Source: Alkalibacterium sp049389645
GTDB taxonomy: Bacteria; Bacillota; Bacilli; Lactobacillales; Carnobacteriaceae_A
Assembly: GCF_049389645.1 (NCBI RefSeq)
Contig: NZ_CP186540.1
Span: 1,860,001-1,924,000, forward strand
DNA length: 64,000 nucleotides
Reading direction: 5' to 3'
Positions within the stretch are counted from its first letter, which is position 1. Each line of letters begins with the position of its first letter. The notes beneath the pieces were generated by a model. The model searched no databases, was not told the DNA's origin, and saw only the letters and a list, made by a program, of their open reading frames with translations. This document shows positions 50,822-59,358 of the stretch, in pieces. The position numbers and the translations under genes are program-made.

Positions 50822-51133
50822 ATGGTAAGAGAATTAACTGATCAGAATTTTGACCAAGAAACAGGTTCAGGTTTAGCATTAACAGATTTTTGGGCAACAT
50901 GGTGTGGACCTTGTCGCATGCAGTCACCTGTTATTGACGAATTAAATGAGGAATCTGACGGTAATGTAAACTACTTCAAAATGGATGTAGATGCAAACCA
51001 GTCAACACCAAGTAAATTTGGAATCATGAGTATTCCAACATTGCTCGTAACTAAAGATGGAGAAGTCATAGACAAATTAATTGGCTACCACAGTAAAGAA
51101 CAAATCTTAGCTAAATTATCACAACATCAGTAA
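50822..51133 (+). CDS. trxA: Thioredoxin
   Basis: 103 residues with the active site FWATWCGPCRMQSP, the cis-Pro loop MSIPTLLV and the usual five-strand thioredoxin order. It keeps cytoplasmic proteins reduced and would be the electron donor for the glutathione-peroxidase-like enzyme at 19.4 kb. It has its own promoter and terminator but sits in the conserved zapA-cvpA-mutS2-trxA order. GGAGGAATTTAG precedes the ATG. Confidence 0.96.
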   Translation: MVRELTDQNFDQETGSGLALTDFWATWCGPCRMQSPVIDELNEESDGNVNYFKMDVDANQSTPSKFGIMSIPTLLVTKDGEVIDKLIGYHSKEQILAKLSQHQ

Positions 51134-51147
51134 AAATGCATTATTAG

Positions 51148-51178
51148 GGCAAAGCTTAGAGGCTTTGCCTTTTTTTTG
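51148..51178 (+). terminator. Rho-independent terminator
   Basis: GGCAAAGC-TTAGAG-GCTTTGCC followed by eight T, after trxA. Confidence 0.93.
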
Positions 51179-51417
51179 TTAAGATAATTCTAATATGATA
51201 TTAACATTACAAAAACATATTCGGTAATGTGACTAATCTATGACATTTGTGTTTTTTTAAATACAAAACCCTTTAAGTAGGTATACTTTTTTTTGTTTCT
51301 GGTATAAGATGGTTTTATAAATAACGTGTATTATATAATGAAAAAGTTAAATATCTTATAGTTTTCAGATTTTTTATTGAATTGCGTTAAATTTATACTT
51401 AATTGGAGAGTGTTAAA

Positions 51418-51699
51418 ATGTCTCATAGTAAGGAAAGTCAGTCTGTGCTGACATCAACGATTCAGTACAGGTATATAATCGAATGCAAAGATAAAACGGT
51501 CGAATTAGAGGTAGCAAATCAGGATGTGATAAAAAATGCTGATGATGAAATCGACTGTCCTCTAGATGTTGTTTTAAGAAAAAACAATTATGATTTGAGT
51601 GATTTGACATCTTGGAATGCGAGAGAAATACGTTTTGTCAAAGTTAATGATGATGAGGAATGTGTTCTGAAAAAGGTCCTTCTGAATATGAATTTATAA
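51418..51699 (+). CDS. Small protein of unknown function (93 aa)
   Basis: Starts at the ATG seven bases after GGAGAG; an earlier in-frame ATG lies before that box. No signal peptide or membrane segment. The middle (YRYIIECKDKTVELEVANQD) looks like beta strands, and the C-terminal half (SDLTSWNAREIRFVKVNDDEE) is mixed. Two cysteines, mildly acidic overall. I do not recognise it. A terminator follows directly, so it is a monocistronic gene between trxA and the second noncoding element. Confidence 0.6.
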   Translation: MSHSKESQSVLTSTIQYRYIIECKDKTVELEVANQDVIKNADDEIDCPLDVVLRKNNYDLSDLTSWNAREIRFVKVNDDEECVLKKVLLNMNL

Positions 51700-51705
51700 A
51701 AAAAT

Positions 51706-51747
51706 GTGTGATTTTCTTTTAATTAAGATAAATCACACTATTTTTTT
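51706..51747 (+). terminator. Rho-independent terminator
   Basis: GTGTGATTT / AAATCACAC with a 15-nt loop, then seven T, directly after the small gene. Confidence 0.82.
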
Positions 51748-51767
51748 GTTTCCAAAGATGAGTGGAG

Positions 51768-51793
51768 CATACTCGCCTATGTAGGCGAGTATG
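51768..51793. repeat. 26-bp perfect palindrome CATACTCGCCTA-TG-TAGGCGAGTATG
   Basis: Twelve-base arms around TG, about 80 bp before the second noncoding element, with no T run. GGCGAGT and CATACTC also occur in the 52-bp repeat units at 15.8 kb, perhaps by chance. Confidence 0.6.
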
Positions 51794-51870
51794 AACAGAA
51801 TTAAAAGCAAGTGTACAACAATAAAATGACCGTTAAGTGCCAAGTCGGGTAAACTTTTAAAAATAAATGA

Positions 51871-52230
51871 TCAGTATGGTGACGGTTATGTATCCACTGA
51901 AAGTGTGAAATCATGCGAGTGGACGGTAATGTGCCAATTAGTGATCTCTCAGCGGATAATAGTTTGCGAGTGGGTATTATTGACTCTTATTAGTGACCAG
52001 TCAGCAAAGCGAAAATCTTCAGTAGTAAGTATAGCCCCCCTATAGTACCCACTCGCTAGTTATATGTCTTTGAGAAGGTTGTAGAGAGTGCAATAAGTGT
52101 TCACCCATCGTTCACTTACTTCTGAGTAGTCACTACAGGACGAGTAAAGGTCCAACTCTACCCTATTGATTGGTTGAGTCGTCACTTAATATTTATCAAG
52201 TGGTCGCTCAAGTTACAAAACCTTTTCAGC
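51871..52230. ncRNA. Candidate large structured RNA, copy 2 of 2
   Basis: Noncoding 360-nt stretch that aligns throughout with 21948-22308 (361 nt). A strong long-range stem joins 51966-51976 (GCGAGTGGGTA) to 52046-52056 (TACCCACTCGC); in copy 1 the same stem changes T-A to C-G and two G-C pairs to G-U. Inside it lies the TATAG-CCCCC-CTATA hairpin. Near the 3' end TTGAG-TCGT-CACTT pairs with AAGTG-GTCG-CTCAA as two stems around a symmetric internal loop. No plausible gene overlaps it. Strand is assumed, not proven. The family is unknown to me. Confidence 0.6.
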
Positions 52231-52259
52231 CGGTAGTTATTTCGCTGGGAATCATTAAA

Positions 52260-52301
52260 ATTGGAAAGGCTTCGATATGTTCGGGTCGAAACCTTTCCAA
52301 T
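52260..52301 (+). terminator. Hairpin downstream of the noncoding element
   Basis: ATTGGAAAGGCTTCGA pairs with TCGAAACCTTTCCAAT (one mismatch) across a 10-nt loop. It has no T run, so it could be a structural end or a leader hairpin of the gene that starts 54 bp later. Confidence 0.5.
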
Positions 52302-52354
52302 GAAAGAATTTCTGGTATTATGATAGAGACTATAGAAACGATGGAGGAGCACGT

Positions 52355-53809
52355 ATGGAGATTGGTATTATAGGTTTGGGTGTAGCTGGAATAAGCATAC
52401 TGAGAGAAATAGAAAATCAAACGCAGAAGGGAATACTTGAAGACCTTCATATCACTGTCTATGCAGAAAAAGAAAGTTATGGGACAGGCTTTCCTTATCA
52501 ACCGGATGATGAAGCCCTATTGATTAATCAGTATACAGAAACGATGAGTATAGATCCTAATGATCCCAATGATTTTTTGGAGTGGGTTCGAGAAACTAAA
52601 AACCTGAAACAACTTTACAATACCCATTTGCCTAGAAAACTGTTCGGAGAGTATCTGCTCGATAAAAGTCGTGAGTTGATTGAAAAGTTAAATGTCTCTG
52701 TGATTTACGAAAAGGTCCTATCGGTTAAGCGTCAAGAAGACAACCAATATGAAATCAAGACGAAAAATAGCACAAATAGGGTAGATTGCGTTCATTTATC
52801 AGTAGGTCATTTAGCTTATCAGGACCCCTATAATTTGAAGGGTGAAGAACAGTACATTTATAATCCGTATCCGGCCAACAAAAAATTGAGTCTTCAAAAG
52901 GGGCCGATAGCTATTGGAATTGTTGGAACGGGTCTTACAGCCCTAGATACGTTTTTATACATCAGAAAGTACTACCCGGAAGCAAAACTGTCATTTTTAT
53001 CTTTAGACGGACGCTTCTCATCCGTGCGGGGACACGAGCCACCAATAGAAATACAAGCTGTCTGTCAAGAACGTGTTCGTCAGCTGGTAGAAGAAAATCA
53101 GCAGCTGACACTTGATCAGATAAAGAAATGGTTTGAAAAAGAAACAAAAGATCATGACATTGATTTGACTTGGATTTGGAAAACATTGGGCGAGGGAACA
53201 CTCGCGGGTTTGCAGCAAGACTTGAATCATTTAGAAGAAATAGGTAAGTTTCAATCGCTTATTCATCAAATGAGAGACTTTTATTCGCTACTGTGGAATG
53301 CCATGCCGGATACTGAAAAAGACCGGTTTTTAAATGACTTTGGTTTGAAATGGTCGAGTTTTAAAGCGCCCATACCACAACGAACAGCCTCTCTGTTATT
53401 AAAATCTATTTCTGAAGGAGAAGTTGAACTGTATAGTGGGATAAAGTCTATTAAAAAAGTAAATGAGGGTTTTGAGGTGCAAATCAACGGTCAAAAGACC
53501 CGAGCATACGATTTTATAATCAATGCGACGGGGCAGCAGATGGATCTAACAAAACAGCTTTATTTGCAGCAACCTTTGATAAAAGAGTTGGTTGAATCAG
53601 GTGAATTGACGCCTTATCGATACGGCGGTGTCCTGATCGACTATCCCTCTATGACTGCCATCAGTCAAAAGGGAGAGAGGATCAACGGTTTATACGTATA
53701 TGGACAACTCTCATCGGGCATACAGTACGGCAATAATAACGTGGAATTGATCTCCAAAAGTGCGCAGTATAGCGTACAAGATATGCTGAAAAATTATAAA
53801 GAATCATGA
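52355..53809 (+). CDS. FAD/NAD(P)-binding protein (NAD_binding_9 type)
   Basis: 484 residues. The N-terminal Rossmann loop is IGIIGLGVAGISILREI, followed by the family signature SYGTGFPYQPDDEALLINQYTE and NDPNDFLEWV. A second dinucleotide loop lies in AIGIVGTGLTALDTFLYIRK, and FIINATGQQ marks the FAD-domain return. Such proteins are predicted flavin oxidoreductases; relatives in lactic acid bacteria are uncharacterised. No partner gene is nearby that would reveal a substrate. GGAGGAGCACGT precedes the ATG. The candidate RNA element and a hairpin lie just upstream. Confidence 0.85.
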   Translation: MEIGIIGLGVAGISILREIENQTQKGILEDLHITVYAEKESYGTGFPYQPDDEALLINQYTETMSIDPNDPNDFLEWVRETKNLKQLYNTHLPRKLFGEYLLDKSRELIEKLNVSVIYEKVLSVKRQEDNQYEIKTKNSTNRVDCVHLSVGHLAYQDPYNLKGEEQYIYNPYPANKKLSLQKGPIAIGIVGTGLTALDTFLYIRKYYPEAKLSFLSLDGRFSSVRGHEPPIEIQAVCQERVRQLVEENQQLTLDQIKKWFEKETKDHDIDLTWIWKTLGEGTLAGLQQDLNHLEEIGKFQSLIHQMRDFYSLLWNAMPDTEKDRFLNDFGLKWSSFKAPIPQRTASLLLKSISEGEVELYSGIKSIKKVNEGFEVQINGQKTRAYDFIINATGQQMDLTKQLYLQQPLIKELVESGELTPYRYGGVLIDYPSMTAISQKGERINGLYVYGQLSSGIQYGNNNVELISKSAQYSVQDMLKNYKES

Positions 53810-53820
53810 AGGATAACACA

Positions 53821-53873
53821 AAACCCATGATAAACTGCCAAAACCGGTAAAGGTGTGGCGTTATCATGGGTTT
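53821..53873. terminator. Bidirectional rho-independent terminator
   Basis: AAACCCATGATAA / TTATCATGGGTTT outer stem with a 27-nt inner region, between convergent genes. Confidence 0.85.
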
Positions 53874-53876
53874 ATT

Positions 53877-54308
53877 TCAGTTTTCATTTAAAGAAACGTG
53901 ATGATCCGATTGTAATAAAATAGTGACACGGTTTTTCTTGAAATCAAGTTCATAAGTTGCTTCAGTATAGGTTCCAGCTATTTGTTGGTATCCTTCTGCT
54001 AAAAAACCGGCTTCCAGCGAAAAATTAGGAGCAGTTTGAGTTGTTAGACGGTGACTAACTAACGGACCAGACCAATCATAAAGGTTGGTGTTTTTCGTTG
54101 ACTTCGTTTGTATAAGCTCGCCTAAAAAAATCGTAGTCATTTGTTCGGTAAGTTCCTCCAGAGAATCAAAAGTGTTGGATCGTGCGAGTTCTTTCCCAGC
54201 CCAGTATAAGATATCTTTTTCATCTTCTTTAAGTAAATTGGGAAGCAAGTAATCTCTTAAGAGACTGATGCTCTTTAACGGGTCAGTGGCTTGATTTTCG
54301 GATTGCAT
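53877..54308 (-). CDS. YslB-like protein (DUF2507)
   Basis: 143 residues. SISLLRDYLLPNLLKEDEKDILYWAGKELARS is the DUF2507 signature; the rest contains LEAGFLAEGYQQI, a V4R-like small-molecule-binding fold. B. subtilis YslB lies next to the glutamate racemase gene, and here murI diverges from it, so synteny supports the call. Molecular function is unknown. AGAGGTGAAAG lies before the ATG. Confidence 0.85.
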   Translation of the reverse strand: MQSENQATDPLKSISLLRDYLLPNLLKEDEKDILYWAGKELARSNTFDSLEELTEQMTTIFLGELIQTKSTKNTNLYDWSGPLVSHRLTTQTAPNFSLEAGFLAEGYQQIAGTYTEATYELDFKKNRVTILLQSDHHVSLNEN

Positions 54309-54525
54309 TCTTTCACCTCTCGCTTTTTTGTCTCTAATGTAAATTCGTTTTGTCTTTCACTTTTACTGAACATTCTTTATAATAGAAGAGGAGACAAAAA
54401 TCATACTTACTTATTTTACCTTTTTTTTGATAAGGTTTCTATAGTAATATGTTGATTTATGCTCGAGTTTTGATGTTTAAGTTAGCAATACATGTAAGTA
54501 TCTTAGAAAAGGTTGTTTTAATATT

Positions 54526-55344
54526 ATGAATAAACCGATTGGATTACTGGACTCTGGCGTTGGTGGATTAACGGTATTGAAAGCAGTGATAGACTGCTTG
54601 CCAAATGAGTCGATTGTATATATAGGAGATACAAAACGCTGCCCATATGGGAATCGTTCAAAAGAAGAAATTATAGAGTATACGCTTGAATTGGTCCAGT
54701 TTCTAATGGATCAGCACGTAAAAATGATAGTTATCGCCTGCAACACAGCTACTGCTCACACTCTGGAAATAGTGAAAAACAAAGTCGACATTCCCGTCAT
54801 TGGTGTCATCGAACCGGGAAGTGAAGCAGCTGTGCGTCTTACAAAATCAAAAAAGGTAGGCGTTTTAGCAACTGTGAGCACCGTTGATTCTGGTTTTTAT
54901 GAGAAATCGATTCTGGGAAAAGATGAATCGATCCATGTAAAGAGTTTAGCATGCCCTGAATTTGTGGAGATTGTTGAAAAGAATCTCTATGAAACAGTAG
55001 AAGCTAAAAAAATAGTAGAAAAAAGGTTAGAGTCTTTTAAAACTGGAAATATGGACACCGTTATTTTAGGGTGCACTCATTTTCCATTACTTACCCCTTT
55101 CATTCAAGAAAGATTAGGAATAGAGGTTACATTGATCGATTCTGGCGCATTGACGTCTTATGAAGTGGAGAAGGTTCTAAAAGAATTTAAACTTGATGCT
55201 AAAGCACCTGTTACAAGAACAATCGATATCTACACGACAGGACCGGAGAAACCATTTCGCACGATTGCACAAAACTGGTTGCAGACGAGCGAGTTAAATG
55301 TACGAGCCATTTCATTAGAAAGGTTGAAATTAACCCATGACTGA
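54526..55344 (+). CDS. murI: Glutamate racemase
   Basis: 272 residues. The two catalytic cysteines are in IACNTATAHTLE and ILGCTHFPLLTPF, and the N-terminal GLLDSGVGGLTVLKAV and GDTKRCPYG loops bind substrate. It supplies D-glutamate for peptidoglycan. The ribosome binding site (AAAAGG) is 13 bases away, so initiation may be modest. Its last eight bases overlap rdgB (ATGACTGA), and rdgB overlaps the phosphoesterase, giving a tightly coupled three-gene operon common in Lactobacillales. Confidence 0.95.
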   Translation: MNKPIGLLDSGVGGLTVLKAVIDCLPNESIVYIGDTKRCPYGNRSKEEIIEYTLELVQFLMDQHVKMIVIACNTATAHTLEIVKNKVDIPVIGVIEPGSEAAVRLTKSKKVGVLATVSTVDSGFYEKSILGKDESIHVKSLACPEFVEIVEKNLYETVEAKKIVEKRLESFKTGNMDTVILGCTHFPLLTPFIQERLGIEVTLIDSGALTSYEVEKVLKEFKLDAKAPVTRTIDIYTTGPEKPFRTIAQNWLQTSELNVRAISLERLKLTHD

Positions 55345-55966
55345 AAATAAAACCATTCTCATTGCTACAAGAAATAAAGGTAAAGCAAAAGAATTTGAAG
55401 CGCTGTTTAATAGCAAAGGCTACACCATCACAACGCTTCTTGATCACCCGGATATTGAAGATGTTGAAGAGACTGGTAGGACCTTCCAAGCGAATGCTCT
55501 ACTGAAAGCAGAAACGATTGCTAAAGAATTAAATACGCTGGTACTTGCTGACGATTCAGGTCTAGTTGTGGATGTCTTGCATGGCCAGCCAGGAGTCTAT
55601 TCAGCAAGGTATGCTGGAGAAGAAAAAAATGACGCAAAAAATAATGGTAAATTGTTAGTTGAATTAGCTGATTACAATGAGAACGAGCGACAAGCACATT
55701 TTCATTGTTCACTCGCACTCGCACATCCGGATAAAAAATCATTAGTTATTGACGGCAGACTGGATGGAGAAATAATAGAAGTGCCTCGTGGAGATTGCGG
55801 TTTTGGATATGATCCGTTATTTTATGTGCCGAATAAAGGGAAAACCTTGGCAGAATGTAGCCAAGTCGAAAAAAATGAAATCAGTCATCGAGCAGATGCT
55901 TTGAAAAAATTAGAGCGTCATTTAGATGAATGGTTAACCAATCAACAGGAGGAAGACAGACTATGA
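55337..55966 (+). CDS. rdgB: XTP/dITP pyrophosphatase (RdgB/HAM1 family)
   Basis: 209 residues. Key motifs: ATRNKGKAKEF at the N-terminus, LADDSGLVVDVLHGQPGVYSARYAGE, and GDCGFGYDPLFYVPNKGKT. It hydrolyses deaminated purine nucleotides (XTP, dITP) and so guards DNA and RNA. The start overlaps the murI stop by eight bases, and the stop overlaps the next ATG by four (ATGA). Confidence 0.94.
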   Translation: MTENKTILIATRNKGKAKEFEALFNSKGYTITTLLDHPDIEDVEETGRTFQANALLKAETIAKELNTLVLADDSGLVVDVLHGQPGVYSARYAGEEKNDAKNNGKLLVELADYNENERQAHFHCSLALAHPDKKSLVIDGRLDGEIIEVPRGDCGFGYDPLFYVPNKGKTLAECSQVEKNEISHRADALKKLERHLDEWLTNQQEEDRL

Positions 55967-56484
55967 AATTAGTAGTGGTTAGTGACAATCACGGTAATAC
56001 GCATTACATGGAAGAAATTTATTCTATCCATCAGCCAGATACTGCCGAATGGATCCATTGTGGAGATTCGGAATTAATGGAAGATCATCCCTTGTGGCAG
56101 ACTTATAAAACAGTGCTCGGAAACATGGATATCACTGATAAATATAAAGTAAGCCGTGTCGAACAGGTTGGAGAATTTCGTTACCTTCTTGTGCACGGTC
56201 ATAAACATGGAGTCAAAAGAAGCTATGATCAGTTAGCAGAGTTAGCGAAAACGTCTGACGTCAAGGTCGTCTTTTACGGACATACGCACATTCCTAAAGT
56301 GGAAAAAAAAGAGGGGATAGTGTTCATCAATCCAGGAAGTATTGCTCAACCGCGAGACAGAGATAAAGGAACCTATCTAGTGATGGAAATAGATGGAACG
56401 TTATCAAAGGCTGTCCTTACTTATTACGACCAGGATCATAATGTGATACATGATTTGAGCATAAGTGTTTCATTGATGGATTGA
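55963..56484 (+). CDS. Metallophosphoesterase, YfcE/MJ0936 family
   Basis: 173 residues from the ATG that follows GGAGGAAGACAGACT. Metal-binding motifs: VVSDNHGN, WIHCGDSE, GNMD, LVHGHKHGV and FYGHTHIP. The protein is a small calcineurin-like phosphodiesterase acting on phosphodiesters; the cellular substrate is not known. In the same operon as murI and rdgB, as in B. subtilis (racE-ysnA-ysnB). Confidence 0.92.
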   Translation: MKLVVVSDNHGNTHYMEEIYSIHQPDTAEWIHCGDSELMEDHPLWQTYKTVLGNMDITDKYKVSRVEQVGEFRYLLVHGHKHGVKRSYDQLAELAKTSDVKVVFYGHTHIPKVEKKEGIVFINPGSIAQPRDRDKGTYLVMEIDGTLSKAVLTYYDQDHNVIHDLSISVSLMD

Positions 56485-56603
56485 CGATTTGTCGACCCTC
56501 ATTAGATTCTCATTTTTATCACGTCTTAATCGCTATGACCGGGGCTATTGATAAATATGTTCAATTAATATCTAAGAATCTTCTCTAAAACAACTTCTTT
56601 ATT

Positions 56604-56632
56604 TTGGCTTTCACGTGAAATAAAGGTACAAT
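56604..56632 (+). promoter_or_regulatory. Promoter of the CBS gene with a parS-like palindrome
   Basis: TTGGCT, 17 bp, TACAAT. The spacer contains TTTCACGTGAAA, a 12-bp perfect palindrome that equals the core of the ParB site parS (TGTTTCACGTGAAACA); 13 of 16 positions match in all. Confidence 0.5.
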
Positions 56633-56667
56633 GTAGTTATAGAAAACGGTTACAAGGAGTGAGGGAA

Positions 56668-57159
56668 TTGATAGGTGAAAAGGTAAAAAAATTGTTGATT
56701 GAAAGTGAATCGAAATTAGTCAAACCAGCTGAGAAAGTTGCTGTCGTTGGGGTGAAAAATGGCTTAGACCATGCCTTACTGTTGATGACAACGGATAAAT
56801 ACGCTGTCGTACCTGTTTTAGATGCACGTTCAAAAATGCGAGGACTCATATCCATGCCGATCATCATGCAGACCATCATGGACATAGAAGATGTTCATTT
56901 TGAAAAATTGGGAGAAATTAAAGTTGGAGAAGTAATGGATACGGATTATCCTGCAGTGACTGAAGACTTTGAATTAGAAGATGTACTGCGTATGCTGGTG
57001 AATCACGCATTCATTACAGTCGTTGATGATAAGGGGTTCTTTAAAGGCATTATCACAAGAAGTGAAATACTTAAGGGAACGAATCGTATCGCACATCAAT
57101 TTGAAAAAATGTATTGTGTAAAAGAAATAGAAATAGAAACAGAAATAGTTGCCCAGTAA
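56668..57159 (+). CDS. CBS-domain protein, CbpB/DarB-like
   Basis: 163 residues from a TTG eight bases after AAGGAG; the earlier GTG is inside that box. Two CBS motifs make up the whole protein: HALLLMTTDKYAVVPVLDARSKMRGLISMPIIMQ and DVLRMLVNHAFITVVDDKGFFKGIITRSEIL. Layout and motifs match B. subtilis DarB (YkuL) and Listeria CbpB, which bind c-di-AMP and, when free of it, stimulate Rel and pyruvate carboxylase. c-di-AMP binding is inferred from the family. Own promoter and terminator. Confidence 0.85.
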   Translation: MIGEKVKKLLIESESKLVKPAEKVAVVGVKNGLDHALLLMTTDKYAVVPVLDARSKMRGLISMPIIMQTIMDIEDVHFEKLGEIKVGEVMDTDYPAVTEDFELEDVLRMLVNHAFITVVDDKGFFKGIITRSEILKGTNRIAHQFEKMYCVKEIEIETEIVAQ

Positions 57160-57164
57160 AAAAT

Positions 57165-57218
57165 AAAACCACTCTAGCCAGCTCGATTTTCGAGAAGCCG
57201 ACTAGAGTGGTTTTATTA
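57165..57218. terminator. Bidirectional rho-independent terminator
   Basis: AAAACCACTCTAG / CTAGAGTGGTTTT outer stem with an inner CTCGA-TTTT-CGAG hairpin. Confidence 0.9.
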
Positions 57219-57255
57219 TAGACTGATGGGTTGTAAAACGAACTGTTTTACTCGA

Positions 57256-58137
57256 TTACGCATTGGGTAATTCAAGGGTAGTATTTGGCAAATCGATACC
57301 GGATTCTCTTAAAGCATTAACGTATTTTTCATAAAAAGTATTACGCATACCGTACTGAGTGCCAGCTTTTGTGTACATAATGACTTGAGCCGCGAGTTGA
57401 CCTGGCCCGACTGGAACGAACGAAATTTCTGACGGTTCGATCGTGATTTCTTCAAAATTTAGGATGGCTTCTCTATTGACGTTTTCAAGTGCTTTCCTCA
57501 CATCTTCAAGATCCGTTGAGGGATAGAGGCGTATTTGAATGAGGACACGCATATCTGAACGTGATTGATTACTTACGATCGTAATCGCACGATTTGGAAT
57601 GAAATGAGTCGTTCCATCAAAGTCTTTTATTTTAGTTGTTTTTAAATTAACATCTTCCACCGTACCGGTGACGTCACTGATTCTTACCACATCACCCACA
57701 TCCATTTGTTTCTCAAGCAAAATCATAAAGCCGTTAACAATATCCGATACAAAACCCTGTGCACCGAGTGACAAAGCTAAACCGAGCACACCGGCACTGG
57801 CTATCAAAGGTGCTACTTGAAAACCGAGTAATTCAAGAATAGTGTAAACTAGGAAAAAATAAATGACAGCATTAAAAATATTCTTACTTAATTTATATAA
57901 TGTATTTAATCGATTAGGGACAGTATTTCTCTTATTCATATACCGGGTAAATATCTTTTCGATGACATAACGTCCAACTCGTTTTATGATAAGGAAAATG
58001 ATCAGCGCGAATACAATTTGTAAAAGGGTAATAATCACTGACCAGGCTATTTCCTGCCATTGAATGGTATCCAATAATTCAGTCAGTAAACTCTTTTGTT
58101 CTTCAAGTTTTTCAAGTGCTTCAATTGTTTGATCCAT
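57256..58137 (-). CDS. MscS-family mechanosensitive channel
   Basis: 293 residues from the ATG after GAAGGAGACAAT; a longer frame starts before that box. Three membrane helices, the third the Gly/Ala-rich pore helix LIASAGVLGLALSLGAQGFVSDIVNGFMILLE, then the cytoplasmic vestibule with VGDVVRISDVTGTVEDVNLKTTKIKDFDGTTHFIPN. It opens on membrane tension to release solutes in osmotic downshock, close to B. subtilis YkuT. Useful in a salt-adapted organism. Confidence 0.92.
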   Translation of the reverse strand: MDQTIEALEKLEEQKSLLTELLDTIQWQEIAWSVIITLLQIVFALIIFLIIKRVGRYVIEKIFTRYMNKRNTVPNRLNTLYKLSKNIFNAVIYFFLVYTILELLGFQVAPLIASAGVLGLALSLGAQGFVSDIVNGFMILLEKQMDVGDVVRISDVTGTVEDVNLKTTKIKDFDGTTHFIPNRAITIVSNQSRSDMRVLIQIRLYPSTDLEDVRKALENVNREAILNFEEITIEPSEISFVPVGPGQLAAQVIMYTKAGTQYGMRNTFYEKYVNALRESGIDLPNTTLELPNA

Positions 58138-58308
58138 ATTGTCTCCTTCAGAATGTTTATTAATAAGCATGGTCAATAACTATTTTACCATGTTTTGGTA
58201 AAGATACAATTCATCTATTTAATTTGTCTTTTAAATCATCTTAGTTGCATTTAAAAGACATTAAATGGTAATCTTAATCCATACAGAAAAGAAGGAAGAG
58301 GGATAATT

Positions 58309-58710
58309 ATGACAGGTGGAGAAATAGCAGCATTAATAGCAGCAATAGCATTCGCAGTACTTGTTCTAGGCTTAGTTTACGTGTTGTTCAAGGTAGCAAA
58401 AATGATATCTGAGTTGAACACGACAGTGGAAGAAGCGAATAAGAGCTTAAGCACTATAACGAAGGATGCAGATTTACTACTTATCGAGGTAGAAGGATTG
58501 CTTAACAAGACCAATGTTACTTTGGATGATGTAAATGGCAAATTAGGATTAACAGATCCATTATTCAAAGCCGTTGGAGATTTAGGCGAATCTGTTTCAA
58601 GATTAAATAATTCAACAAGTAATTTAACGTCTCATTTAGCAAGTGCTGGGAAAAAAGGTGCTTCAATAGGGATCGCTAAAAAAGTTGGATCGAAAATGAG
58701 CAAAGATTAA
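58309..58710 (+). CDS. DUF948 (YtxG-like) protein
   Basis: 133 residues: one N-terminal membrane helix (AALIAAIAFAVLVLGLVYVLF) and a long helical cytoplasmic part (ISELNTTVEEANKSLSTITKD) ending in a basic tail. DUF948/YtxG proteins are general-stress membrane proteins of unknown mechanism. The pair YtxG-YtxH precedes ccpA in B. subtilis, the same neighbourhood as here. GGAAGAGGGA precedes the ATG. Confidence 0.85.
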   Translation: MTGGEIAALIAAIAFAVLVLGLVYVLFKVAKMISELNTTVEEANKSLSTITKDADLLLIEVEGLLNKTNVTLDDVNGKLGLTDPLFKAVGDLGESVSRLNNSTSNLTSHLASAGKKGASIGIAKKVGSKMSKD

Positions 58711-58752
58711 CGTTAACAAAGAGACTAAATAATAGAAAAGCGAGGAAATTAA

Positions 58753-59250
58753 ATGTATAGAGATAATAATAAAGAATGTTTTGTAATAGGAACTTTTGTT
58801 GGTGCAGCTGTAGCGGGTTTAACTGCCTTGTTATTGGCTCCAAAATCAGGTAAAGAAGTCCGTGACGATATCAAAGACCATACAGTTAAAACAAAAGAAC
58901 AGGCAAAAGATTATGTGAATAAAGCAAAAGATAAAGGCTTAGAATTGAAAGATTCTGTTCACCAAGCGAGTTCAGACTATTTAGATAGCGCAACAGCAAC
59001 ATACGAACAGTTAACAAACCAAGTAGGGACCGATCTTGACAAAGCGGGAGAAAATTTAGATAAAATCAAAAAAGAAGCTAAAGAAACTGCCAAAAATGTC
59101 AAAGGAAAAATGAATAAAGAAGACAAGGATTTATCAGAAAAAGATCCGACCACACCTTCTGGAACGTCAAAATCCCTAAAATATGATTATGATAAGGATT
59201 CATCTGAAGACGAAGAAGATGTCAATTACTTTAATCCTGAAAACAAATAA
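58753..59250 (+). CDS. YtxH-domain general stress protein
   Basis: 165 residues. The YtxH signature is GTFVGAAVAGLTALLLAPKSGKEVRDDI: one short membrane segment followed by the APKSGKE motif. The rest is a highly charged helix (KTKEQAKDYVNKAKDKGLEL onwards) resembling LEA-type repeats, and an acidic tail (KDSSEDEEDVNYFNPENK). Probably a stress-protective membrane-anchored protein. It follows the DUF948 gene by 42 bp, in the same operon. Confidence 0.87.
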   Translation: MYRDNNKECFVIGTFVGAAVAGLTALLLAPKSGKEVRDDIKDHTVKTKEQAKDYVNKAKDKGLELKDSVHQASSDYLDSATATYEQLTNQVGTDLDKAGENLDKIKKEAKETAKNVKGKMNKEDKDLSEKDPTTPSGTSKSLKYDYDKDSSEDEEDVNYFNPENK

Positions 59251-59272
59251 AGTTTTTTGAATATGTAGGGTG

Positions 59273-59305
59273 AAGGATGCGGCTAACGTCGTGTCCTTTT
59301 TCTTT
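59273..59305 (+). terminator. Probable terminator after the YtxH gene
   Basis: AAGGA-TG-CG pairs with CG-TG-TCCTT around a short loop, followed by five T. Confidence 0.6.
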
Positions 59306-59358
59306 CTTAAAAGAGAAAAAAAGCCTTTTCACCATATCTATATATAGGTGATATCACG

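Noticed and set aside
52170..52373. 67-codon ORF inside the second noncoding element
   Set aside because: The homologous element at 22 kb does not preserve this frame, and the pattern of changes follows base pairing instead of codons.
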